Source: JAAELZ01 sp965209105
Lineage (GTDB): Bacteria > Pseudomonadota > Gammaproteobacteria > Arenicellales > Poriferihabitantaceae
Reading direction: 5' to 3'
DNA: 64,000 nt
NCBI GenBank assembly: GCA_965209105.1
Contig: CBDBQB010000015.1
Location: 10,776 to 74,775 of the forward strand
Position 1 is the first letter of the stretch, and every line of letters begins with the position of its first letter. Below the pieces are notes generated by a model. The model had not been told where the DNA came from. It saw only the letters and a list, made by a program, of their open reading frames with translations, and made no database searches. The position numbers and the translations under genes were made by a program. Of the stretch, positions 8,749 to 18,169 are shown piece by piece.

Positions 8749-9867
8749 GTGTCTAAATTACGCTTTACTCTGAAAAGGGTTTTCACTCTAACGCTGCTCA
8801 GTTTTATTTTTCTGCCAACCGCGTACGCGACCAACTTACTGAGCTTGGTCAAAATAGGCGATGTGATTGAATGGCAGATTTCCAGTACCAGTTTCACGGT
8901 TGATAGGATCATATTAACCGTGACGGGCCCCGATCAGACAGGTGCCGTACCAGCTGGGTGTCTTTCAATGCCGTTGAGTTGCTCGAATGAATTTCCCACA
9001 AGTTATCCAACATTTGATACGGCTGGTTTAAGTGTGGGTGCATACAGCTGGCAAGCTCAAATCGTGCCGCTCGTAGCGGATCCTGCGGTTTTTGGCTGTC
9101 AGGCCGCAATCGATGTTCGTGAGGCACAAGGGGGAGCGCAAGGCCTAACAGGAGACATAGCACCTACACCAGAGGACGACTATATTGAATGTATAAAGAA
9201 CGCGGGGTTGTTGCCGCCAGATAGTGTTGAGTTAACTGAATCTGGGGCGTTTAGTGTTGGAGACACTGCCGGCTTGGTTGTGCCAACAGCCACTACAGGC
9301 ACCACTGATAATATAGCGCCTGTCGCTGTTTGTGCGGATATCGTCCTAGAAGGCAGCGATAACAGTTGTATAGTGAATGCTGACATTAACGATGGCTCGA
9401 GCGATCCGGATGGTACCTTGTCGCTGATTGTCCAAGATCCTGCTGGCCCCTACAGTTTAGGTACCACGGATGTAACTTTAACGGTGACGGATAATACAGG
9501 TGAAAGTTCCAGTTGCAGTGCCACGGTTACGGTCACTGACAATGGGGCGCCCATGCTTATCTGCCCGTCGTCGAATACAATGACCCCGCCGCTGGCACCG
9601 ATGACGTTTACTGTCACATCGAGTGATACCTGTAGCGTACCGACGACGGAAATATTATCTTACGATTGTTATCGTTTTAATAAAAAAGGAAAGCGCATAG
9701 ATACAATTGACTCATGTATTGTTGCGTTATCTAACTCAGCGATTACTGTTGTTCAAACTAGTGGTGTTGACAGCTTTATTGATTGGGTCGTTAAAGCAAC
9801 AGACAGTAGTGGAAACGAAACTGTCCAATCTTGCACAATCGAAGTGCTCCACCCAAATCAGCCATAA
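8749..9867 (+). CDS. Secreted protein with HYR-like immunoglobulin-fold repeat
   Basis: A 372-residue protein starting with GTG behind a good ribosome binding site (GTGGAGG at 8734-8740). Residues 1 to about 27 form a Sec signal peptide ending at a plausible AYA cleavage site. Residues about 185-270 resemble a HYR/PKD-type beta-sandwich domain, with DNIAPVAVCADIVLEG at its start and LGTTDVTLTVTDNTGES near its end, and a second degenerate unit follows with the DSSGNET motif. Many paired cysteines suggest disulfides and export. There is no sortase motif, transmembrane anchor or catalytic motif. Such modules often mediate adhesion, but here the role is unknown. The gene stands alone. Confidence 0.8.
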   Translation: MSKLRFTLKRVFTLTLLSFIFLPTAYATNLLSLVKIGDVIEWQISSTSFTVDRIILTVTGPDQTGAVPAGCLSMPLSCSNEFPTSYPTFDTAGLSVGAYSWQAQIVPLVADPAVFGCQAAIDVREAQGGAQGLTGDIAPTPEDDYIECIKNAGLLPPDSVELTESGAFSVGDTAGLVVPTATTGTTDNIAPVAVCADIVLEGSDNSCIVNADINDGSSDPDGTLSLIVQDPAGPYSLGTTDVTLTVTDNTGESSSCSATVTVTDNGAPMLICPSSNTMTPPLAPMTFTVTSSDTCSVPTTEILSYDCYRFNKKGKRIDTIDSCIVALSNSAITVVQTSGVDSFIDWVVKATDSSGNETVQSCTIEVLHPNQP

Positions 9868-10149
9868 GCTATCATCTACAATAGGTTTCATAATCTTTGT
9901 GACGTGATGAAACTGACTGGTTTATCTGATTTTTATAACGGTTCGTCTAGCCCTTGGGCGAGCCTGAGGCATTTAGTTTAAATAGTTAAAGAAGCGGGTA
10001 TTTGCTTATATGCTGGCGGTATGTGCTACTGGCTAATTCTCGGGAATCAAATGGAGAAATAAACGTAGCAATGAAAAGCGAGGATGGATATACCTTAACA
10101 ACAGTGTGTGGCTGAGTGAGTATTGTTTCGCGATGTGAAATTTTGAAGA

Positions 10150-11331
10150 TTAAACCACTTGCCCTGCGCACCAGCCTGACGACCACGCCCATTGGAAGTT
10201 ATAGCCGCCGAGCCAGCCCGTGACATCCACCGCTTCGCCAATAAAATACAGCCCTTTCACCTTACTCGATTCCATCGTTTTAGAGGAAAGCTCGTTACAG
10301 TCGATGCCGCCCAGTGTGACTTCTGCTGTGCGATAGCCCTCTGTTCCGCTGGGTTTGAGTTGCCATGCTTGCAGTGTGGTGGAGATTTTTTGTAGCTGTT
10401 TGTCAGTCATTGCCTGCAATGGGGTTTCTGCAATGGCAAAGTCGATAAACTCCAGAACAAGCCGTTTGGGTAGATGCTTGCCCAGCGCGGTTTTAAGCGC
10501 AATATTGGGCTGCGATGCTCGCGCCTTTTTGAGGGCCGTCAGCAAGTCAATATGAGCCAACATATTGATCGAGAGCGATGCGCCAATATCCCAGTAAGAA
10601 GAAAGCTGCAAGATAGCGGGGCCGCTAAGACCACGATGGGTGAACAGGATATTTTCGTGAAACTCTGTTGAATTTGTGCGCACTAAACTTTTGACAGCGA
10701 TGCCGGATAAGTCTTTTTTATCTCTGGGATCTAAGGTAAACGGCACCAAGCCAGCGCGCGTTGGCCAGACATGGTGGCCGAATTGTTCAGCAATTTGATA
10801 AGCAAACGGGCTTGCGCCCATGGTTGGTATGGACAAGCCCCCCGATGCAATGACCAGAGAACGCGTTTGGTATTCGCCATGGCTGGTGGATAGATGAAAA
10901 TCATCACCCTGTTGCCCAATGGTGCTAATGGCGCAGTTGAGTTGAATGTTGATAGGCAGTGTGTCGCAGGCATCCAACAGAAGATTAAGAATATCTTTAG
11001 CGCTGTTGTCGCAGAATAACTTGCCTAAGTCTCGCTCCGAGTAGGCGATATTATTATCCTCAACCCAGGCGATAAAATCCCATTGGGTGTAGCGGCTGAG
11101 GGCTGATTTGCAAAAATGCGGATTGTGAGAAATAAACTTGTCCGCGGTGACATCTAGATTGGTGAAGTTGCAGCGCCCGCCCCCCGACATTAATATTTTT
11201 TTACCCGCCTTATTGGCATGATCCAATACTAAAACACGGCGCCCGCGTTTAGCGGCTTCAATCGCACACATGAGGCCCGCTGCACCCGCGCCAACCACTA
11301 TCGCATCGGGTTTGTTCGGTGTTGGTGACAT
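10150..11331 (-). CDS. NAD(P)/FAD-dependent oxidoreductase, HI0933/YhiN family flavoprotein
   Basis: A 393-residue flavoprotein. The N-terminus has the dinucleotide-binding GxGxxG in VVGAGAAGLMCAIEAAKRG (about residues 11-29) and the family hallmark KILMSGGGRCNFTN. The C-terminus has AEVTLGGI and the FAD-closing GLYFIGEAVDVTGWLGGYN. Length matches the family (about 390-400). The biochemical role is not established; the family has been called BaiN-like by similarity to a bile acid reductase of gut Firmicutes, which is not evidence for that reaction here. It is divergent from lepA, with about 110 bases between the two starts. Confidence 0.9.
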   Translation of the reverse strand: MSPTPNKPDAIVVGAGAAGLMCAIEAAKRGRRVLVLDHANKAGKKILMSGGGRCNFTNLDVTADKFISHNPHFCKSALSRYTQWDFIAWVEDNNIAYSERDLGKLFCDNSAKDILNLLLDACDTLPINIQLNCAISTIGQQGDDFHLSTSHGEYQTRSLVIASGGLSIPTMGASPFAYQIAEQFGHHVWPTRAGLVPFTLDPRDKKDLSGIAVKSLVRTNSTEFHENILFTHRGLSGPAILQLSSYWDIGASLSINMLAHIDLLTALKKARASQPNIALKTALGKHLPKRLVLEFIDFAIAETPLQAMTDKQLQKISTTLQAWQLKPSGTEGYRTAEVTLGGIDCNELSSKTMESSKVKGLYFIGEAVDVTGWLGGYNFQWAWSSGWCAGQVV

Positions 11332-11443
11332 ATCTGATTCTACTTGGCAAAGAGCGCGCTATTCTAGCGCGATACAAATATCAATAGAGGGGTGATTTAG
11401 GTACAATGCGCCGCCTATTTTTTTGCTAATTGCCCTGGCTAAA

Positions 11444-13258
11444 ATGTCGGCATCTGAACTGTCACATATTCGAAATTTCGCGATCATTGCCCATGTTGAT
11501 CATGGGAAATCGACCTTGGCTGATCGACTCATCCAAGCATGCGAAGGATTAGAGGATCGTGAGATGAAGGAGCAGGTGCTCGATTCCATGGATATCGAGC
11601 GCGAGCGCGGCATTACCATCAAGGCGCAAAGCGTCACACTCAACTATGTAGCAAAGGATGGCGAGAGCTATCAATTCAATTTAATCGACACCCCAGGACA
11701 CGTAGACTTCTCATATGAAGTTTCACGTTCACTCAAAGCCTGCGAAGGTGTTTTGTTGGTGGTTGATGCCTCGCAGGGGGTCGAGGCCCAAACAGTAGCC
11801 AACTGCTATACCGCGGTGGATTTTGGTTTGGAGATTATCCCGATTCTGAATAAGATTGATTTGCCTTCTGCAGAGCCCGAACAGGTGATGCAAGAGATCG
11901 AAGATGTTGTGGGTATCGACGCGTCAGATGCCATTTTGACCAGCGCCAAAACCGGGGAAGGTATCGAAGAGGTACTGGAAGCGATTGTTCACCGCTTACC
12001 TGCTCCGCAAGGTGCGATCGATGCGCCTTTTAAGGCCTTGATTGTCGATTCTTGGTTTGATAACTATCTGGGGGTGGTGTCCCTATTGCGGGTCATGGAA
12101 GGGGAAATACTCGGCAATAAGAAAAGTAAAATTAAAATGATGTCGACGGGTGCAGAGCACATTGTTGACCAAGTCGGGATATTTACGCCAAAACTAACCA
12201 AAACCGATAAATTGTCCAGCGGCGCAGTCGGGTTTATGACGGCGTCACTTAAAGATATTCGTGCTGCTAAAGTCGGAGACACGGTTACGGATGCGAGTCG
12301 ACCGGCAAGTGAATCTTTGGAAGGATTTCAAGAAGCCCAGCCGATGGTGTTTGCAGGCTTGTATCCCATCGACAGCTCTGATTTTGAGAACTTTAGAACC
12401 GCGCTTGAAAAGCTCAGTTTAAATGATGCCGCGCTGCATTTTGAGCCTGAAACTTCCCAAGCCTTGGGTTTTGGCTTTCGCTGTGGTTTCTTGGGTTTAT
12501 TGCACATGGAGATCATTCAAGAACGGCTCGAGCGTGAATATGATATGGAGCTGATCACCACCGCACCGACCGTTATCTATGAAGTTAAGATGGCCAGCGG
12601 AGAGGTGGTTGAAATTGCCAATCCGGCACAATTGCCAGAACTCAATAAAATTGAGGAGATTCGAGAGCCGTTTATCATTGCCAGAATATTAGTGCCTCAA
12701 GAGTATGTGGGGGCAGTGATTACCTTATGTATCGAAAAGCGCGGTGTTTTATTGAATACGCATTACCACAGCCAGCAGGTGATGATAGATTTTGAGTTGC
12801 CACTCAATGAGGTTGTGCTCGATTTCTTCGATCAACTGAAGTCAAATACACGGGGGTATGCGTCGCTGGACTATGATTTTCTTGAAAACCGTCCGGCAGA
12901 TATGGTTAAAGTTGATATACTTATCAACGGTGAAAAAGTTGACCCCTTGGCCGTATTGGTGCACCGAGGACAATCTGTATATCGCGGTCGGCAGCTGGTG
13001 TCGAGAATGCGCAAAATCATTCCGCGACAGATGTTTGACGTTGCTATTCAAGCGGCGATTGGTGCAAAAATTATTTCTCGCGAATCAGTCAAGGCTTTAC
13101 GGAAAAATGTCACTGCCAAGTGCTATGGCGGAGATATCACCCGTAAACGCAAGCTGTTAGAAAAGCAAAAAGAAGGCAAAAAACGTATGAAACAAGTGGG
13201 CTCCGTAGAGATTCCGCAAGAGGCTTTTTTGGCGGTATTACGAACCGATAATGATTAA
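11444..13258 (+). CDS. lepA: Elongation factor 4 (LepA), ribosome back-translocating GTPase
   Basis: LepA is a ribosome-bound GTPase that affects translation under ionic or pH stress and 30S assembly. All G motifs are present: AHVDHGKST (G1), the ERERGITIKAQ switch region (G2), DTPGH (G3), NKID (G4) and TSAKTG (G5). The LepA-specific C-terminal domain ends with GDITRKRKLLEKQKEGKKRMK, the normal end for the family. I chose the ATG at 11444, giving 604 residues starting MSASELSHIRNF, because E. coli LepA begins only a few residues before the IRNF motif. The frame extends to a TTG at 11423, which is less likely. It leads a lepA-lepB-DUF4845-rnc-era-recO cluster typical of Gammaproteobacteria. 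Confidence 0.97.
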   Translation: MSASELSHIRNFAIIAHVDHGKSTLADRLIQACEGLEDREMKEQVLDSMDIERERGITIKAQSVTLNYVAKDGESYQFNLIDTPGHVDFSYEVSRSLKACEGVLLVVDASQGVEAQTVANCYTAVDFGLEIIPILNKIDLPSAEPEQVMQEIEDVVGIDASDAILTSAKTGEGIEEVLEAIVHRLPAPQGAIDAPFKALIVDSWFDNYLGVVSLLRVMEGEILGNKKSKIKMMSTGAEHIVDQVGIFTPKLTKTDKLSSGAVGFMTASLKDIRAAKVGDTVTDASRPASESLEGFQEAQPMVFAGLYPIDSSDFENFRTALEKLSLNDAALHFEPETSQALGFGFRCGFLGLLHMEIIQERLEREYDMELITTAPTVIYEVKMASGEVVEIANPAQLPELNKIEEIREPFIIARILVPQEYVGAVITLCIEKRGVLLNTHYHSQQVMIDFELPLNEVVLDFFDQLKSNTRGYASLDYDFLENRPADMVKVDILINGEKVDPLAVLVHRGQSVYRGRQLVSRMRKIIPRQMFDVAIQAAIGAKIISRESVKALRKNVTAKCYGGDITRKRKLLEKQKEGKKRMKQVGSVEIPQEAFLAVLRTDND

Positions 13259-13330
13259 ACAATGATCCAATTTCTAGCGTGCACAGATATTTGGAAAATA
13301 TTAATACAGTATTTTTAGAGAATAATATAG

Positions 13331-14086
13331 ATGATTTTAGAGTGGATTTTATTGGTATTAACCCTCATCACGGGTTTCTTTACTTTATTGGGTAAGTTTT
13401 TAAAACTGTCTGAAGGCCGTTCGATTTGGGTCGATTATGGCCGTTCATTATTTCCGGTTATTTTAATCGTCTTTGCGCTGCGTTCTTTTATTGTAGAACC
13501 GTTCAGAATCCCATCGGGTTCTATGCTGCCTACCCTACATCTGGGCGATTTCATTTTGGTGAATAAAGCAGCATACGGCGTTCGATTGCCCATTAGTTAC
13601 CAGAAAATAATACCCACAGGCGAACCTTCTCGTGGTGACGTCATGGTATTTCGATTTCCGAGTAACCCAAAAGTAAATTTCATCAAAAGAGTGGTGGGCT
13701 TACCCGGAGACGAACTGAAAATTGTTGGGCGAAATGTGTATATCAATGGAACTAAACTCGCTCAAACACTGGCTGATGAGGCGCATCAAACAAGGGATAC
13801 GGGTCGCGGGTATGTCTCGAATCGCTATCTCGAACAACTCGGCGACGTGACGCACGATATTTTATTGCGCCGCGGTGGCCGTGGCTCAAAAGGATTTGAG
13901 GGCAAGGTACCCGAAGGACACTATTTTGTACTGGGCGACAATCGAGACAATAGTCGTGACAGTCGCTATTGGGGCTTTGTACCCAACAAAAATTTAGTTG
14001 GGCGAGCATTTTTTATTTGGTTTGCCTGGGATGTGGTCAACGGCGGTGGGGTTAATTGGAGCCGTATTGGGACGGTCATCGAGTAA
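13331..14086 (+). CDS. lepB: Signal peptidase I (LepB)
   Basis: The inner-membrane serine protease that cleaves Sec and Tat signal peptides. Two N-terminal membrane helices (about residues 2-20 and 40-56) precede the catalytic domain. The catalytic Ser64 sits in FRIPSGSMLPTL and the general-base Lys119 in FIKRVVGLPGD. Box E, VLGDNRDNSRDSRYWGFVP, is near the C-terminus. At 251 residues it is shorter than the 324 of E. coli, mainly lacking insertions in domain II. It lies 72 bases after lepA and is probably cotranscribed with it. Confidence 0.96.
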   Translation: MILEWILLVLTLITGFFTLLGKFLKLSEGRSIWVDYGRSLFPVILIVFALRSFIVEPFRIPSGSMLPTLHLGDFILVNKAAYGVRLPISYQKIIPTGEPSRGDVMVFRFPSNPKVNFIKRVVGLPGDELKIVGRNVYINGTKLAQTLADEAHQTRDTGRGYVSNRYLEQLGDVTHDILLRRGGRGSKGFEGKVPEGHYFVLGDNRDNSRDSRYWGFVPNKNLVGRAFFIWFAWDVVNGGGVNWSRIGTVIE

Positions 14087-14157
14087 GGGTGTTTTCGACA
14101 GAAACACACCATCATGATCTTGTTAAATATAGGCTCAATTTGAAGCGCCTATAGATT

Positions 14158-14595
14158 ATGTTGGAACCAGCCACTAAAATGAAACCCATGAATATTATTG
14201 CGTCAAGCTACCAGAGGGGTATCGCTACTTTTACGATCCTCGTGTTTACAGTTCTGGTGACGATTTCCGCGATGTTAGCCTACAAAATTGTACCGTCTTA
14301 TCTTGAGTTTGAGGTGATATCTAGTGGCTTGGACAAGGTCACAAAACTTGAAAATATTAATCGAATCCGCAGCACACAAATCATCGAGGAATTGGAGAGC
14401 GCAGTACGCCAGCACCCTAGCTATAGAAGGTCCGAGTTAAATATTCCGAACATCAGCTATGTCGCTGCACGGGATGGGTTAAAAGTCATCGGAGTCAACT
14501 ATGAAGTTGTTATTCCTCTCGCTTATAACTTTAGCGCGCTCCTGGATTTTAAAAAGGAAGTGACGATTGATCCCTATGCCCAAGCCGAAAACTAA
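14158..14595 (+). CDS. DUF4845 single-pass membrane protein
   Basis: A 145-residue protein between lepB and rnc, where DUF4845 genes are common in Gammaproteobacteria. A single membrane helix at about residues 22-44 is preceded by QRGIATF, a segment reminiscent of type IV pilin-like N-termini, and followed by a predicted extracytoplasmic domain of about 100 residues with the VPSYLEF and VNYEVVIPL features. The function is unknown. The ATG at 14158 is used, but ATG codons at 14179 and 14188 would shorten the cytoplasmic tail to the length usual in the family. Confidence 0.8.
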   Translation: MLEPATKMKPMNIIASSYQRGIATFTILVFTVLVTISAMLAYKIVPSYLEFEVISSGLDKVTKLENINRIRSTQIIEELESAVRQHPSYRRSELNIPNISYVAARDGLKVIGVNYEVVIPLAYNFSALLDFKKEVTIDPYAQAEN

Positions 14596-14654
14596 GTTTG
14601 ATTGCGATGAATATAAGTTCGATATCGTGATCAACCCAGTGCATTAAGCCTTAC

Positions 14655-15332
14655 ATGTGCGCCGCTAATCGCGAGGTCTTCGAGCCTCTTCAAGAACGAA
14701 TAGCTTATTCGTTTGAGCGTATTGAGCATCTCAATCTCGCGCTCACACACCGAAGCGCCAATCACAGCAACAATGAACGCTACGAATTTTTGGGCGATGC
14801 AGTGCTGGGTATGGTGATCGCCTCTGCTTTGATTGCGAAGTTTCCAGATGCCCGCGAAGGTAAATTGACGCGTATGCGGGCGAAACTGGTTCGCGGTGTG
14901 ACCCTTGCCGAAATTGCTGCTGAAATTGATTTGCAGCCCTGCCTAATATTAGGCGAGGGCGAACTCAAGGCAGGAGGTCGACAGCGAAGTTCGATCAGAG
15001 CGGACGCGCTTGAAGCCATCTTTGGTGCCATTTATCTCGACAGTGATTTCAATACCGTGCGAGAAGTGATATTAGCCTTGTTTCAGACCCGATTGGCAAG
15101 GGCTAATCCTGATATAGAAAAAGACCCCAAAACCCTGCTACAGGAAGCTGTTCAAAAACGCGGTGGTGCCTTGCCTGTGTATAGCATTTTGGCGCAAAGT
15201 GGGCGCGCGCATGATCTTGATTTTGAAGTTGAATGCCGCCTATCCGATATGAAAATGGCTGAGACAGCGCAAGGCAAAAGCCGTCGTAGTGCTGAGCAGG
15301 CGGCTGCCAGTAAAATATTAGCTAGACTTTGA
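14655..15332 (+). CDS. rnc: Ribonuclease III
   Basis: The double-strand-specific endoribonuclease that processes rRNA precursors and regulatory duplexes. The catalytic domain shows the signature NERYEFLGDAVLGMVIA at about residues 40-56 and the second acidic cluster DALEAIFGAIYLD near 116-128. The C-terminal dsRNA-binding domain spans about residues 155-225 and ends in GKSRRSAEQAAASKIL. At 225 residues it matches E. coli Rnc (226). It is followed immediately by era, as in many proteobacteria. Confidence 0.97.
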   Translation: MCAANREVFEPLQERIAYSFERIEHLNLALTHRSANHSNNERYEFLGDAVLGMVIASALIAKFPDAREGKLTRMRAKLVRGVTLAEIAAEIDLQPCLILGEGELKAGGRQRSSIRADALEAIFGAIYLDSDFNTVREVILALFQTRLARANPDIEKDPKTLLQEAVQKRGGALPVYSILAQSGRAHDLDFEVECRLSDMKMAETAQGKSRRSAEQAAASKILARL

Positions 15333-15340
15333 ACGGGACG

Positions 15341-16252
15341 ATGAGCGAGCAAGATAAAAATAAAATATTTGGTTTCGTTGCTTTAGTGGGGCCACCCAAT
15401 GCAGGGAAGTCAACACTGATGAACCACTTGATTGGAACCAAGATAGCCATCACTTCGCGCAAACCGCAAACGACACGGCACAGAATACTAGGGATAAAGA
15501 CCACCGATGACGCGCAAATTGTGTTTGTCGATACCCCCGGTATTCACGATCCCGGCAAACGCCAGCTCAACAAGGTGATCAACAAAACCGCTATCAATAG
15601 TCTTGAAGATGTGGATATCATCCTCTTTATGATTGATGATAGGGGTTGGAGTGAGGAAGTTGATCTGGCTTTTCGCGCGATTGGACAGCCTAAAGTTCCG
15701 GTCATGTTGATCATCAACAAAACCGACAGACTGGAGGATAAGAAGGCGCTATTGCCTCTAATAAATGCTGCTCAAACAGAGTATGATTTTGCGGAAATTA
15801 TTCCACTTTCAGCACTGAAAAAACGTGACACAGAGGCATTGTGGAAGACACTCCTTAAAGCATTGCCTGAAGATGAAATGGGTTATGGCTTTCCAAAGGA
15901 TCAAGTAACCGACAAAAGCCAACGCTTTTTAGCCTCGGAATTGGTTCGGGAGCAGCTGTTCCGTCAACTCGGCCAAGAACTACCTTACGCGACGGCCGTA
16001 GAAATAACGCGTTATGATGATCAGGACGATCAGTTTTTATCGATGGATATGACCATTTGGGTTGATCGCGATGGCCAAAAGGGCATTATTGTTGGAAAGA
16101 AAGGAATCAAGCTGAAAGAAATCGGTACACGTGCTCGCGAACAAATGCAATCCTTGTTTGGCAAACGGGTTCATGTGGCACTGTGGGTTAAAGTCCGCAA
16201 AGGGTGGGCGGATAACGCGAGAATGCTCAAATCACTCGGCTATACCGAATAA
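15341..16252 (+). CDS. era: GTPase Era, 30S ribosome assembly factor
   Basis: Era is an essential GTPase that binds 16S rRNA near the anti-Shine-Dalgarno. The N-terminal G domain has VGPPNAGKSTL (G1), DTPG (G3) and NKTD (G4). The C-terminal KH domain includes the family motif GIIVGKKGIKLKEIG. I chose the ATG at 15341, nine bases after the rnc stop, giving 303 residues; the in-frame TTG at 15329 would overlap rnc and adds a non-conserved tetrapeptide. The 3' end abuts recO. Confidence 0.96.
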   Translation: MSEQDKNKIFGFVALVGPPNAGKSTLMNHLIGTKIAITSRKPQTTRHRILGIKTTDDAQIVFVDTPGIHDPGKRQLNKVINKTAINSLEDVDIILFMIDDRGWSEEVDLAFRAIGQPKVPVMLIINKTDRLEDKKALLPLINAAQTEYDFAEIIPLSALKKRDTEALWKTLLKALPEDEMGYGFPKDQVTDKSQRFLASELVREQLFRQLGQELPYATAVEITRYDDQDDQFLSMDMTIWVDRDGQKGIIVGKKGIKLKEIGTRAREQMQSLFGKRVHVALWVKVRKGWADNARMLKSLGYTE

Positions 16253-16259
16253 GGCGGGG

Positions 16260-16985
16260 ATAGGACAGATCCGTATTCATCATCAGCCTGCCTTTTTGTT
16301 ACATGCACGTCCGTGGTCCGAGACGAGCCTGCTGATTGATGTATTTACTGAAGCGCACGGCAGGTTTCGCCTGCTTGCGAAAGGTGCGCGGCGAAAAAAA
16401 ACTGGCCAGCGTGGTGTGTTGCAAGCTTTTCAGCCGCTAATAATTAGTTGGGCGGGAAAACGCGGGATTCCGGTATTAACCCAAGTGGAACAGCGTGGTA
16501 TATGGCCACGCTTACGTTCTGAAGCCCTGGCATCAGCTTATTACATGTCTGAGTTACTGTTCAAATTTCTGCACGCCAACGATCCCCATGAACAATTATT
16601 TGACGCCTATGGTTTGGCGCTTGAGGATTTGGCCGATAATAAGGAAATTCAATGCATCTTGCGAAATTTCGAATGCACACTGCTCGGTGAAATAGGCTAT
16701 GGCTTGCTATTGACGCAGGATGTGAATTCCCATCAAAGCATTGCTGAAGATGCGCGATATCACTATTATCCTGAGCGCGGCCCTGTTCAAGTGCACGATT
16801 TTACTGAGGCATCAGATCTAATTGTGTCGGGGAAAACCCTATTGGCCTTGGAGAATAGGGATTTTAATAATGTTGGCGTAAAAAAAGAAAGCAAAAAATT
16901 ACTCAGGGCCTTGCTGGGTCGACAGTTGCTGGGTAAGACATTTACGACTCGGGCAGTGTATGCTCAAATGCTAAAAACAGCGTAG
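16260..16985 (+). CDS. recO: DNA repair protein RecO, start codon uncertain
   Basis: RecO loads RecA onto SSB-coated DNA with RecR. The conserved N-terminal OB-fold part reads HHQPAFLLHARPWSETSLLIDVFT, and the rest matches RecO in length and order (KGARR, then GVLQAFQPL). No ATG, GTG or TTG occurs in frame between about 16173 and the conserved N-terminus. The nearest canonical candidates (ATG 16173, GTG 16131) lie deep inside era and would add 29 or more residues unlike RecO. Non-canonical ATA at 16260, ATC at 16269 or ATT at 16275 sit behind a purine-rich AAGGCGGGGATAGGA, so one of these, or coupling to era, may be used. I give 16260; the product would then be 241 residues, like E. coli RecO (242). 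Confidence 0.85.
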   Translation: MGQIRIHHQPAFLLHARPWSETSLLIDVFTEAHGRFRLLAKGARRKKTGQRGVLQAFQPLIISWAGKRGIPVLTQVEQRGIWPRLRSEALASAYYMSELLFKFLHANDPHEQLFDAYGLALEDLADNKEIQCILRNFECTLLGEIGYGLLLTQDVNSHQSIAEDARYHYYPERGPVQVHDFTEASDLIVSGKTLLALENRDFNNVGVKKESKKLLRALLGRQLLGKTFTTRAVYAQMLKTA

Positions 16986-16992
16986 CCTCATT

Positions 16993-18138
16993 ATGGAAAC
17001 TAAGCCTATTATTTGCCCGAAATGCGCCACAGAAATTGATCTGAGTGTAGCCATGACGTCTGCGATTCGTGCAGATATTGCTAAGGAGCACAATGACACG
17101 GAAACTAAACGCTGGGAAGGGAAATTTAAGTCTCTGGAAGATAAGCTCAAAAAACAATATGGCGCGTCTGAGGCGCATCATCAGGCTGATATTAAATTAT
17201 TTCAACAACAGCTAGATGAACAACAGCGTAAGGTAAATGAGGCACAAGAAAACGAATTAAAACTAAGGGCGCAGTCAAGAAAGCTAGAAGATCGCGAACG
17301 CGAACTTAATCTAGAAGTGGCGCGCAAATTGGATTCAGAAAAAGCTAAGATTAGTCAAGATGTACGACAACAACTCGATACCGAGCACGCGCTAAAGCTC
17401 GATGAGAAAACCCAGCAGATCGAGAGTTTGCGCCATGCTTTAACAGATGCAAAACGCAAGGCCGAACAAGGCTCACAAGAAACGCAGGGCGAGGTATTGG
17501 AATTGAGTTTGGAGGCATCGCTGCGTCAAATGTTTCCACAGGATGATATTGAGTCTGTGAGTAAAGGCGTGAGAGGTGCTGATTTGATGCAAACCGTGCG
17601 AAATTCTGCGATGGAGGCCTGCGGCACGATACTATGGGAAGTCAAAAACACCAAAAATTGGTCGGCGGCCTGGATACAAAAGTTAAAAGACGATCAACGC
17701 GCGGCCAATGCACAGATTTCGGTTCTACTCAGTGCGGTGCTACCTTCGGAGATCAAGCGCTTCGGCCAGATCGAAGGGGTTTGGGTAGCGGATATTCAAG
17801 CCTATGGTGGGGCGGTGTCGGTGTTGCGTCAGCAGCTCATTGAAGTGGAGTTTGTGCGTGCGGCACATCGTGGCCAACAAGGTAAAACAGAATTGGTATA
17901 CGAATATCTTATTGGCGACGGGTTTAGAAGCAAAGTTGAGGCGATTGTCGAAGCCTTTGACGCGATGGAACAACAGCTGATACGTGAGCGCCGAGCAATG
18001 GAAAAACAATGGAAAGAACGTGAGCAAATCATTCGCCGCATGACAACCAATACGGTTGGCATGTATGGCGAAATCAAGGGTATTGTCGGTTCAACTTTGC
18101 CTGAGATTCAACAGCTTGAACTCGATGACGGTGAGTGA
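16993..18138 (+). CDS. DUF2130 domain-containing protein
   Basis: A 381-residue protein starting 8 bases after recO. The N-terminus has a CPKC half zinc ribbon (residues about 9-12) followed by the EIDLSVA segment typical of DUF2130. Residues about 40-155 are strongly charged, rich in Glu, Lys and Gln, and predicted to form a long coiled coil. The conserved C-terminal domain includes LEASLRQMFPQDDIESV and the nuclease-like KNTKNWSAAWIQKLKDDQRA. Similarity of this domain to restriction-endonuclease-fold proteins has been suggested, but I recall no established function. It probably shares the recO transcript. Confidence 0.85.
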   Translation: METKPIICPKCATEIDLSVAMTSAIRADIAKEHNDTETKRWEGKFKSLEDKLKKQYGASEAHHQADIKLFQQQLDEQQRKVNEAQENELKLRAQSRKLEDRERELNLEVARKLDSEKAKISQDVRQQLDTEHALKLDEKTQQIESLRHALTDAKRKAEQGSQETQGEVLELSLEASLRQMFPQDDIESVSKGVRGADLMQTVRNSAMEACGTILWEVKNTKNWSAAWIQKLKDDQRAANAQISVLLSAVLPSEIKRFGQIEGVWVADIQAYGGAVSVLRQQLIEVEFVRAAHRGQQGKTELVYEYLIGDGFRSKVEAIVEAFDAMEQQLIRERRAMEKQWKEREQIIRRMTTNTVGMYGEIKGIVGSTLPEIQQLELDDGE

Positions 18139-18169
18139 GTATTGAAGGCTTCGTCACGATTAAAAAATC

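Noticed and set aside
9885..9916. Inverted repeat GTTTCAT/ATGAAAC after the HYR-like gene
   Set aside because: Stem of seven pairs with a long loop and no T run; not a convincing terminator.
12858..13160. A 100-codon frame inside lepA
   Set aside because: Same-strand shadow of lepA with no domain; lepA is intact across it.
16131..16259. Upstream extension of recO from GTG 16131 or ATG 16173
   Set aside because: The added residues overlap the end of era in another frame and resemble no RecO N-terminus.
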